55,475 nt of DNA from Minisyncoccota bacterium (lineage in GTDB: Bacteria; Patescibacteriota; Minisyncoccia; Phycocordibacterales; UBA9973), in NCBI GenBank assembly GCA_018061865.1, contig JAGOTH010000004.1, positions 1-55,475 of the forward strand. Direction: 5' to 3'. Below, piece after piece: positions 46,687 to 53,385 of this stretch. Both the position numbers and the translations under genes were made by a program. Within the stretch, counting starts at the first letter, position 1. Every line of letters begins with the position of its first letter. Below the pieces are notes generated by a model. The model was not told where the DNA came from. It was given only the letters and a program-made list of their open reading frames with translations, and ran no database searches.

Positions 46687-48474
46687 ATGACAGGATATAA
46701 AGTTTTTCAAAAATCTGTCGCAACTGGCTGGAAAGCCGATAAAAAATCTTTCTGGATAACTATTGTAAATACAATAGTTGTTTCTTCGTGGTCATTTATC
46801 ACAGTAGCTTCTTTTGCTCAAATTATAAATATTGTCGCAGATTCAGCCAAAACTGGAGTTTTAGATACGCACAAAATCGCGTGGACTATCGTATTTATTA
46901 TATTTGCAAACTTCGTACCAAATATAACTGACTACTATGATCAATACATCGGAGACAAACTGTTTAGAAACATTAGTCTTTATATAACGAAGAAATGGAT
47001 CAATAAAATTTCTTCATTGGATCTTGGAACTGTTGAAGGAAAAAATTTTCAAGACCTGAACCAGAAAGTCAATGACAGAGGGGTAGATTCTATTATTTCA
47101 TTGAATGGATGGTTTTTTAAAAATTTATCTGATTTGATGAGACTTTTGGCAGCCGCACTTATATTTCTAGCATTTGATTATAGGTTAGCAGTTTTAGCTA
47201 TTTTGTCGGTCCTGCCAAGTTACTTTGTAGAAAAAAACGCTGCAAAAAATATTTTTTACCTTTGGAACAAAGAGCTTGAAAAGAAAAAACAAAAGAGGCA
47301 TAAACTTAGCCACTTTTTGGAACCTTTAAAGCTTACAGAATTAAAACTTATTGGTAAAACTTTTTTTTACTCAAGAAAACTTATAGACCTACAGAGAGAC
47401 TTTGATACTGAAAACAACAAAATAAACTTCAGGACATACAAACACAAATTATATGGCGAGTGCTTTTATATCTTTTGTTTTGTGCTTTCTATTCTCCTGA
47501 TAGTAAAACTTGCCATTTCTGGAGAGTTGGCGGTTGGAACTATGTTATTTGTTTATTCTTCTTTTCAAACTTTTCTATATTCATCTGCAAATATATTTAG
47601 ATCTCTAGGAAAAGTAAGAGAGCACATAAACTTTGCACAAGAGTACTTTTCTCTTTTAGCCTTGGAGCCGATATTTTCAGAAAACGAGGGAGCCGAATTT
47701 AAAAACAAAAATTCTATAGAGATTGTGTTTGAAAATGTAAAGTTCAAATATCCAGGAACTGATAAAATTGTTTTGAATAATATAAATATAACAATAAAGT
47801 CAAATGAAAGAGTGGCGATAGTTGGAGAAAATGGGGCAAGTAAGACAACATTTATAAAACTACTATCAAAAATGTATTTACCGACTGAGGGAAAAATACT
47901 TGCAAACAACACAGACTTACAAGGCATAAAAGCTACTGATTGGCAAAAAAATATTTCTTTTATGACTCAGGATTTTTCTACATATGCTGATTCCATACGA
48001 GATCAGATTGCTTACGGTTCAAATAAAAACCCTGATCAAGTTTCACTTCTTCAGATAGAGGAATCTGCAAAAAAAGCTCACGCATATGAGTTCATAGACA
48101 AATTACCAAAAAAGTTTGACCACGTTCTTGGAAGACAATTCAAAGATGGTGTTGAACTGTCAAAAGGTCAAAAGCAAAAAATAGCTTTAGCAAGATTTCT
48201 TCTTCGTGATTCAAAGGTACTCATACTAGACGAACCGACATCTGCAATAGACGCACTTGCAGAATCAAGGATATTTAATCAGCTATTTGAAGAGGAGAGA
48301 GATAGAACTATCATAATAATTTCTCATAGATTCAATACAGTAAAAAGAGCTGACAAGATTATTGTTTTTGATCAAGGAAAAATTATTGAGTCTGGAACAC
48401 ACGAAGAATTGGTTAATAAAAAAGGTAAGTATGCTGAAATGTATAACGCTCAAGCTAAGGAATACCAAGAATAA
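46687..48474 (+). CDS. ABC exporter, fused permease and ATPase
   Basis: 595 aa. The membrane domain (about 1-325) has six helices. The ATPase domain begins IEIVFENVKFKYPGTDKIV. The Walker A reads VGENGASKTTFIKLL (about 380-394): the glycine before the invariant lysine is serine (codon AGT). Signature VELSKGQKQKIALARFLLR, Walker B VLILDEPTSAID and switch histidine (ISHRF) are intact. The substrate is unknown; related proteins export lipids, peptides or drugs as homodimers or heterodimers. Confidence 0.9.
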   Translation: MTGYKVFQKSVATGWKADKKSFWITIVNTIVVSSWSFITVASFAQIINIVADSAKTGVLDTHKIAWTIVFIIFANFVPNITDYYDQYIGDKLFRNISLYITKKWINKISSLDLGTVEGKNFQDLNQKVNDRGVDSIISLNGWFFKNLSDLMRLLAAALIFLAFDYRLAVLAILSVLPSYFVEKNAAKNIFYLWNKELEKKKQKRHKLSHFLEPLKLTELKLIGKTFFYSRKLIDLQRDFDTENNKINFRTYKHKLYGECFYIFCFVLSILLIVKLAISGELAVGTMLFVYSSFQTFLYSSANIFRSLGKVREHINFAQEYFSLLALEPIFSENEGAEFKNKNSIEIVFENVKFKYPGTDKIVLNNINITIKSNERVAIVGENGASKTTFIKLLSKMYLPTEGKILANNTDLQGIKATDWQKNISFMTQDFSTYADSIRDQIAYGSNKNPDQVSLLQIEESAKKAHAYEFIDKLPKKFDHVLGRQFKDGVELSKGQKQKIALARFLLRDSKVLILDEPTSAIDALAESRIFNQLFEEERDRTIIIISHRFNTVKRADKIIVFDQGKIIESGTHEELVNKKGKYAEMYNAQAKEYQE

Positions 48475-48480
48475 AAATAT

Positions 48481-49032
48481 ATGAATCATAAGTTTTCAAT
48501 TGTATCTTATGCAGATAATGAGTTAACTGAAAAAATCAGAACTCTTCAAAAAGAAATATTCAATCTTTCAGGTGCACGAAAAGCCATGGATGAATGGGGT
48601 CCGCACTTAACTCTTGGCTCTGGTCCGATAGTTGAAGATGAGGATATTGAAGAATTTAAAAAATCTTTAGAAGAAATAATTTCAGATGAGAAACCCTTTG
48701 GTGTTGAATTAAAAAATTTTTCATCTTATAGATACACAAAATATAAAGGAGGAGTTATTTTTATAAAAGTAATTTTAAATGAAAAATTGATATCTTTAGT
48801 TGAAAAGATTGAAAATTTAACGAACAAGTATGAAAAATGGTATCAGCTATCTTTACCCTATGATCCACATATAACTTTAGCTTTTCGAGACCTAACAGAT
48901 GAAGGGCTGGAGAAATGTGAAGAATTTTTTAAAGATAAAACTTTCTTAGAAGAGGTTAAAGTTGATCATATTTCAATTGTTGAAAAGGGAGAAGATGGAG
49001 TGGGCAGAGAGTTTGCTAGAATTAATTTTTAG
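48481..49032 (+). CDS. 2H phosphoesterase-like (2'-5' RNA ligase family) protein
   Basis: 183 aa. Two H-x-T-x motifs: PHLTLGSG (about residues 41-48) and PHITLAF (about 123-129), placed as in the LigT/2'-5' RNA ligase superfamily, which act on 2',3'-cyclic or 2'-5' phosphodiesters. The strand-helix pattern between them fits. The substrate is unknown. It lies 6 nt after the ABC gene, and the aspS T-box starts just downstream. Confidence 0.8.
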   Translation: MNHKFSIVSYADNELTEKIRTLQKEIFNLSGARKAMDEWGPHLTLGSGPIVEDEDIEEFKKSLEEIISDEKPFGVELKNFSSYRYTKYKGGVIFIKVILNEKLISLVEKIENLTNKYEKWYQLSLPYDPHITLAFRDLTDEGLEKCEEFFKDKTFLEEVKVDHISIVEKGEDGVGREFARINF

Positions 49033-49051
49033 TTCTATATTATACTTAGTT

Positions 49052-49207
49052 CCTTTGATCCGTCTGACACACGGGGAGGAAAGGAGAAATCCACGGGTTT
49101 GCCCGATATAGCTAAAGAGTCGAAAGTAGGGTGGCACCGCGTTTCAATAAAGAATCGCCCCTGCAAATTATCAAATTAATTGATAGTTCGTGGAGGCGAT
49201 TTTTTGT
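49052..49207 (+). promoter_or_regulatory. T-box riboswitch controlling aspS
   Basis: The T-box core AGGGTGGCACCGCG is at 49128-49141. A very short Stem I (CCTTT/AAAGG outside, CCGT/ACGG inside, 49052-49084) ends in the loop CTGACAC with GAC, an Asp codon, at 49066-49068. A small Stem III is CGGG/CCCG at 49094-49105. The antiterminator pairs AGGG with CCCT and GCG with CGC, leaving a TGGC bulge whose C would match a G discriminator, as in tRNA-Asp. The competing terminator pairs AATCGCC with GGCGATT (49153-49201) followed by TTTTT. Confidence 0.92.
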
Positions 49208-49227
49208 TTCCAAGGCTACCTAAAAAT

Positions 49228-50553
49228 ATGCGTACAATAATTAGCGAGTTGTCATCAAAGAAAGGTGAGGAAGTTATTATAAACGGTTGGATAAACGTTC
49301 GTCGGGATCAAGGAAAATTAATATTCTTGGATTTCAGAGATAGATCTGGAATTGTTCAAGGTGTTATTTTGCCGGGAAGTGAGGCAATGGAAACTGGTAA
49401 AACTCTTCGAAGTGAATGGGTGGTGGAAGTAAAAGGTAAAGTAAACGAAAGACCTGAAAAGAATAAACAAGCTGGAAAACAAAATGGAGATATAGAATTG
49501 GAAATATTACAAATCACAGTTTTATCCCAAGCCCACGAACTTCCTTTTGCAATGGATGCGGATCTAAACTTGGACACACTTCTAGATTACAGACCACTGA
49601 CACTTCGCCGTGAAAAAGAGCAAGCAATATTCAAAGTTCAACACACACTTCTAACAGGATTTCGTGAGTATCTAAATTCACAAGGCTTCACTGAATTTCA
49701 AGCGCCAAAGATAGTAGGGGACGATGCAGAAGGAGGAGCTGGAATATTCAAGATTGAGTATCTTTATGATCAGCCAGCATACTTGGCGACTTCTCCTCAG
49801 TTGTATAAACAAATGATGGTTGGAGTATATGAAAGAGTTTATGCTGCGGGCCCTCAGTTCCGTGCCGAAAAACACGCAACTTCTCGTCACTTGAATGAGA
49901 TATCAATGCTTGATATCGAAATGGGATTCATCAAGGACCACACTGATGTTATGGAGATGATAACGAATACTCTTCGTTATATGACAAAAGAAGTAACAGA
50001 AAAGAATGTGAAAGAATTGGAAATCTTTGGCACTGAAGCTCCTCTTGCTCCAGAAAAATTCCCAGTTATGAAGCTTCGCGAAGTTCAAGAGCTTATCAAA
50101 AAGGAAACTGGTGTAGACAAAACAACAGAACCAGACCTTGATCCGGAAGATGAAAGATGGCTTTGTGAATATTCAAAGAACAATCTCGGAAGTGATTTCA
50201 TCTTTGTCACACACTATCCTGTATCAAAAAGACCATTTTATACAATGGAAGACATGGAAGATCCGGGAATGACAAAAAGCTTCGATCTTCTTTTCCGCGG
50301 AGTTGAAATAATTTCAGGAAGTCAGAGAGTTCATGACTATGATATGTTGATTGAAAAGATAAAATCAAAAGGACTTGATCCAGCAAAGTTTGAATTCTAT
50401 CTTATGGCCTTCAAATACGGACTTCCACCTCACGGAGGAATTGGAATGGGGCTCGAGAGACTAACTCAGAAATTCCTCGGTATAGAGAATGTAAAAGAGG
50501 CGACTCTTTTCCCAAGAGACATAAACAGAATAGACCAGAGACTTTCGAAATAA
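49228..50553 (+). CDS. aspS: Aspartate--tRNA ligase, short archaeal-like (possibly non-discriminating) type
   Basis: 441-aa class IIb synthetase from ATG 49228; an open TTG at 49180 lies inside the T-box terminator and is rejected. OB-fold anticodon domain VIINGWINVRRDQGKLIFLDFRDRSG. Catalytic motifs: FTEFQAPKIV, QLYKQMMVG...VYAAGPQFRAEKHATSRHLNEI (motif 2), and GIGMGLERL (motif 3). It lacks the GAD insertion of the roughly 590-aa bacterial enzyme, so it resembles the archaeal-type AspRS that often also charges tRNA-Asn. Controlled by the T-box. Confidence 0.95.
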   Translation: MRTIISELSSKKGEEVIINGWINVRRDQGKLIFLDFRDRSGIVQGVILPGSEAMETGKTLRSEWVVEVKGKVNERPEKNKQAGKQNGDIELEILQITVLSQAHELPFAMDADLNLDTLLDYRPLTLRREKEQAIFKVQHTLLTGFREYLNSQGFTEFQAPKIVGDDAEGGAGIFKIEYLYDQPAYLATSPQLYKQMMVGVYERVYAAGPQFRAEKHATSRHLNEISMLDIEMGFIKDHTDVMEMITNTLRYMTKEVTEKNVKELEIFGTEAPLAPEKFPVMKLREVQELIKKETGVDKTTEPDLDPEDERWLCEYSKNNLGSDFIFVTHYPVSKRPFYTMEDMEDPGMTKSFDLLFRGVEIISGSQRVHDYDMLIEKIKSKGLDPAKFEFYLMAFKYGLPPHGGIGMGLERLTQKFLGIENVKEATLFPRDINRIDQRLSK

Positions 50554-50564
50554 CAACGAACACA

Positions 50565-50596
50565 AAAGGCTGAGATATAGATCTCGGCCTTTTTGC
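50565..50596 (+). terminator. Intrinsic terminator of aspS
   Basis: AGGCTGAGAT/ATCTCGGCCT stem followed by TTTTTG. Confidence 0.85.
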
Positions 50597-50636
50597 TATT
50601 TTATAAAAATGTGTTATTGTTGTAAAAATTGATCTT

Positions 50637-50942
50637 ATGAAAGAGCATACCACCTTAGATACGGTTCTATTTCTTACGAACATGCTGCCGAGTTTTTTAG
50701 TTATTTTTGTTTTCTTGTTTTTCCACAGAAATAATCTTGGAACAGTAAAATCATTTAAAATATTTTTTTATATCGTTTTATTTTTAGCAATGGTATCGAC
50801 TATAAGCTGTATTTGGCTTATTGTTATAAAATCAGAGAGAGCAAATCCTCCTTTTTTAGAAATCGTCCTCTTGTTCTATGCATATGTCATACACAAAGAG
50901 GTTAATCGTAGGAAAAATGGCAAACCACCGCTTCTATTTTAG
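50637..50942 (+). CDS. Small hypothetical membrane protein
   Basis: 101 aa with three hydrophobic helices: LPSFLVIFVFLFF, FFYIVLFLAMVSTISCIWLIVI and FLEIVLLFYAYVI, and a basic C-terminus (HKEVNRRKNGKP). No family is recognised. The stop codon lies inside a terminator-like hairpin at 50923-50956. Confidence 0.6.
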   Translation: MKEHTTLDTVLFLTNMLPSFLVIFVFLFFHRNNLGTVKSFKIFFYIVLFLAMVSTISCIWLIVIKSERANPPFLEIVLLFYAYVIHKEVNRRKNGKPPLLF

Positions 50943-50956
50943 GGCGGGTTTTTTAT
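50923..50956 (+). terminator. Probable terminator after 50637 gene
   Basis: AACC-CCGC paired with GCGGGTT around a loop containing the stop codon, followed by TTTTTATTTT. One bulged base in the stem. Confidence 0.6.
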
Positions 50957-50988
50957 TTTACAAAAACAAGAGAAAAGTGTATTCTCTT

Positions 50989-51264
50989 ATGAAATTGTTA
51001 ACTATGATAAAAATATGTTTGAAAATTCAAGGTCTTAATCCTGGCGAGTTGCAGGAGATTCACGCCCTTGCAGAAAAACACGGGTTTCAGTCTCCTGTGA
51101 GTACTATATTCCAGAGAGAATTTGAAGACTTTTTCAAAGGAATACACCACATTGTATTAAATGAAGATAGAACCGTTGGCTTCGTTAAGGGGCCAGATGA
51201 TATGCCGATTTCGCTTGAAGAAACAGCAAGATTTATAAAATCTTTTGGTAAAGTGCCCGCCTAA
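50989..51264 (+). CDS. Hypothetical small soluble protein
   Basis: 91 aa from ATG 50989; ATG 51004 is an alternative because a TGTATTCT -10-like box ends only 4 nt before 50989. The frame continues upstream but into the preceding gene and terminator. Content: helix PGELQEIHALAEKHGF, then FQREFEDFFKGIHHIVLNEDRTVGFVKGPDDMPISLEETARFIKSF. No family is known. The stop codon is in the loop of its own terminator. Confidence 0.6.
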   Translation: MKLLTMIKICLKIQGLNPGELQEIHALAEKHGFQSPVSTIFQREFEDFFKGIHHIVLNEDRTVGFVKGPDDMPISLEETARFIKSFGKVPA

Positions 51265-51280
51265 CTGGCGGATTTTTTAT
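51257..51280 (+). terminator. Intrinsic terminator containing the stop codon of 50989 gene
   Basis: CCGCC-TAACT-GGCGG followed by ATTTTTTATTTC; the TAA in the loop is the stop codon. Confidence 0.85.
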
Positions 51281-51283
51281 TTC

Positions 51284-51311
51284 TTGAAAAGGCAAAATCT
51301 CGTGATATACT
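51284..51311 (+). promoter_or_regulatory. Promoter of 51319 gene / grpE
   Basis: TTGAAA at 51284-51289, 16-nt spacer, TGA-TATACT with -10 at 51306-51311. The ATG at 51319 follows by 7 nt, so it is probably leaderless. grpE, 5 nt beyond the small gene, is likely on the same transcript. Confidence 0.7.
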
Positions 51312-51318
51312 AACGGCT

Positions 51319-51564
51319 ATGAAAGACAACGAGAGGGCTGCTAAAAATATCATAGTTATACTAACTCTAATCCTCACTCTGCCGATTATTTTACTGACAT
51401 TATATTTCTCGATGAGACATGTTGCTATTTTTGGTAAAAAGGAGCCAAATTCTTGTTTTGTAAATATTTTTGGACAAAGATACAAGCACATGGTTTCTCC
51501 ATTGTGGGATGGTGAAAGCGGGGGAACTGTTTATAAAAAGGTAAGAAAGGAAGAATGTAATTAA
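51319..51564 (+). CDS. Small hypothetical membrane protein
   Basis: 81 aa. One membrane helix, NIIVILTLILTLPIILLTLYFSM (about residues 10-32), then about 50 residues with a cysteine and a GESGGTVYKKVRKEE tail. No family is known. The stop is 5 nt before grpE, so it leads that operon. Confidence 0.65.
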   Translation: MKDNERAAKNIIVILTLILTLPIILLTLYFSMRHVAIFGKKEPNSCFVNIFGQRYKHMVSPLWDGESGGTVYKKVRKEECN

Positions 51565-51569
51565 TTATT

Positions 51570-52163
51570 ATGAAAGACGAACTAGATAAAAAAGAAGAAG
51601 AAATAGTAGAAAATGAACCTCTCATAGAAGAGGAGGATGACATTGTCGAGTTTGTTTATAATGCCGATGGAGAGGAAGACTTGAAAGCAACACTGAAGAA
51701 AACTCGCAAAGACCTGAAAGAATCCCAAAAAGAAAAACAAGAATATTTAACAAGCTGGCAGAAAGAGCGAGCGGATTTTCAAAATTATAAAAAAGATGAA
51801 GAAACTAGACTATCTCGAGCTAGAAATATTTCAAAAGAAATGTTTGTTGAGGAACTTCTGCCGGTTCTAGACGCTTATGATATGGCCTTTGCCAACCGCG
51901 AAGCTTGGGAGAAGGTTGAGAAAAACTGGAGAATGGGGGTGGAATATATCCACCAACAACTTATAAAAGTTCTATCTGACAATGGCGTTTCTGAAATTTC
52001 TCCAAAAGAAGGGGAGGAGATTGATCCTAATATTCATGAAGCCCTAGAAACTATTGAGAATTCTGATGAATCAAAGAGTGGGAAGATAGCTGAGGTAACT
52101 CAAAAAGGATACAAATCCACCGATCGAATAATCAGACCAGCGAGAGTGAAGGTATATAAATAA
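51570..52163 (+). CDS. grpE: Nucleotide exchange factor GrpE
   Basis: 197-aa DnaK cochaperone. An acidic disordered N-terminus (about 1-45) is followed by a long dimerisation helix with LTSWQKERADFQNYKKDEETRL. The C-terminal beta domain contains DPNIHEALETIENSDESKSGKIAEVTQKGYKSTDRIIRPARVKV, the DnaK-binding part. It is separated from dnaK by two minus-strand genes. dnaJ is not in the window. Confidence 0.96.
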   Translation: MKDELDKKEEEIVENEPLIEEEDDIVEFVYNADGEEDLKATLKKTRKDLKESQKEKQEYLTSWQKERADFQNYKKDEETRLSRARNISKEMFVEELLPVLDAYDMAFANREAWEKVEKNWRMGVEYIHQQLIKVLSDNGVSEISPKEGEEIDPNIHEALETIENSDESKSGKIAEVTQKGYKSTDRIIRPARVKVYK

Positions 52164-52184
52164 AAAAACCGCTCTAGGCGGCTA
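52163..52184 (-). terminator. Terminator after 52174 gene
   Basis: On the minus strand CCGC-CTAGA-GCGG followed by TTTTTTTATTT; the stop codon TAG is in the loop. It lies between grpE and the convergent 52174 gene. Confidence 0.75.
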
Positions 52185-52650
52185 TAAGGTTTTTTTCAAA
52201 AATTGAAATTACGTTTTTAATCTGGTTGGTTATTTCTGGTGTAAATTTTTCTAAATCTATAAAAACAGGATCATTCTCTACTAAATAAACGCCCCTTGTT
52301 AAAGGAGAAAATGCCATTCTGTAGTGATTCATTTTTATTTGAATCTCATTGTTGTTTTCCAAATCTTCTAATATCTTTTTGGAAATAAAACATATTTGAT
52401 CTTCCAGAATTGCAGTCACACTTTCAGAACTTCTTTCATTGGCGTTTTCACTTGCGAAAATTCCGAAAAATTGTTCATCAAAACGACTTAACTCAATCTT
52501 TCCTTTTTGGTCAAGATCTACACCCCAAATTATTAAGCCAGAACTTAATTTATATGCATAAAGGCTAGCTTGTACCACCTTATTTTCACTAACAAGCTTT
52601 TCCCAAAGAGAAATAACCTCTTCGTGCCAAGGTAATAAATTTATTTTCAT
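52174..52650 (-). CDS. Hypothetical soluble protein
   Basis: 158 aa without a recognised family. It opens with MKINLLPWHEEVISLWEKLV and contains ASLYAYKLSSGLIIWGVDLDQKGKIELSRF and GVYLVENDPVFIDLEKFTPE. No membrane segment is seen. It lies 45 nt downstream of the PaaX/Cas2-like gene on the same strand and convergent with grpE. Confidence 0.65.
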   Translation of the reverse strand: MKINLLPWHEEVISLWEKLVSENKVVQASLYAYKLSSGLIIWGVDLDQKGKIELSRFDEQFFGIFASENANERSSESVTAILEDQICFISKKILEDLENNNEIQIKMNHYRMAFSPLTRGVYLVENDPVFIDLEKFTPEITNQIKNVISIFEKNLIAA

Positions 52651-52695
52651 AAAACAGTTTTTTCTCAGAATATCAGAAAAATCTGTTTTGTCAAA

Positions 52696-53238
52696 TTACT
52701 TATTGAAATTTTTGAAGAAGAATTTTTCAGTTTCAGGGTCTAGTGTTTCAGTGGTTAGAATCATCAACTCACTTGTAAGATCTAGATCTGTTTTTATGTT
52801 TGTGAATAGATACTCAAACGGATAAGGAGATATCCACGCGCTATTTTTCAGACAAACAAACCCAGCCTTTTTGAGGAGGTATCGGAGACTCTCGCGTTCA
52901 GCTTTTCGGCTCTCTGGCAGATCAAGGAGAACTATCCGCCATTTGCCGTCCCAAGAAGGGGAAAGGAGGGAGTTTTCAGCTGAGAGTTTCAAGCTGTTAG
53001 CCTTGGCTCGGCCAGACTTTGTAAGGCGGGCGAAGTCATTCTGCCCAGAAGAGACACTTTCCACCAAACCAGCCTCCGAAAGACCCTTCAGAGCCCTCGA
53101 AATGGCGTATTTCTGAGGGTTTTTTGAGCTTTTGCTACCCAAGTCACTCTTGGCCTTTTCTATCAATTCTGGTAGGGAAATAGCCGTTTTTTCGGATAGA
53201 ATTCGCAGTATTTTCCGACTAAAATCAGGTTTATTCAT
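52696..53238 (-). CDS. Winged-helix / PaaX- and Cas2-like regulator
   Basis: 180 aa. The N-terminal half is a winged helix (FSRKILRILSEKTAISLPELIEKAK ... AISRALKGLSEAGLVESV, about 5-62). The C-terminal half has WDGKWRIVLLDLPESRKAERESLRYLLKKAGFVCLKNSAWISPYPFEYL (about 95-143), the ferredoxin-like fold shared by PaaX-type repressors and Cas2. No CRISPR array or cas1 is present, so I prefer a transcription regulator. An imperfect inverted repeat overlaps its upstream region and the dnaK promoter (53252-53299). Confidence 0.75.
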   Translation of the reverse strand: MNKPDFSRKILRILSEKTAISLPELIEKAKSDLGSKSSKNPQKYAISRALKGLSEAGLVESVSSGQNDFARLTKSGRAKANSLKLSAENSLLSPSWDGKWRIVLLDLPESRKAERESLRYLLKKAGFVCLKNSAWISPYPFEYLFTNIKTDLDLTSELMILTTETLDPETEKFFFKNFNK

Positions 53239-53251
53239 AGATTTTTGTCGT

Positions 53252-53299
53252 CCCGTTAGAGGTCACGAGGGCTCGCAGTGTGTTCCCACCTCTAATGGG
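53252..53299. promoter_or_regulatory. Inverted repeat, candidate operator at dnaK promoter
   Basis: CCCGTTAGAGGT (53252-53263) and ACCTCTAATGGG (53288-53299) pair over 12 bp with one G-T, separated by 24 nt. The right arm ends one base before the dnaK -35 hexamer, and the left arm lies 14 nt from the start of the PaaX/Cas2-like gene. It does not match the CIRCE element. A second palindrome, TTCGCGGTCGCGAA, lies in the dnaK leader near 53346-53363. Confidence 0.55.
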
Positions 53300-53300
53300 A

Positions 53301-53330
53301 TTGACATATTTCTAGTCTATCTAATATAAT
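53301..53330 (+). promoter_or_regulatory. dnaK promoter
   Basis: TTGACA at 53301-53306, 18-nt spacer, TATAAT at 53325-53330. The leader is about 50 nt. Confidence 0.85.
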
Positions 53331-53385
53331 AGATTTATACAAGTATTTCGCGGTCGCGAATTATAAGCAAATTTATATAAAAACT

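Noticed and set aside
49180-49227. TTG 49180 as the aspS start
   Set aside because: It lies inside the T-box terminator hairpin; ATG 49228 begins the conserved OB-fold sequence.
50878-50988. Long upstream extension of the 50989 gene
   Set aside because: It overlaps the 50637 gene and its terminator; a -10-like box lies just before ATG 50989.
52696-53238. Genuine CRISPR-associated Cas2
   Set aside because: It has an N-terminal winged helix and no array, cas1 or other cas gene in the window.
53252-53299. CIRCE heat-shock operator
   Set aside because: The arms are CCCGTTAGAGGT/ACCTCTAATGGG with 24-nt spacing, not TTAGCACTC-N9-GAGTGCTAA.
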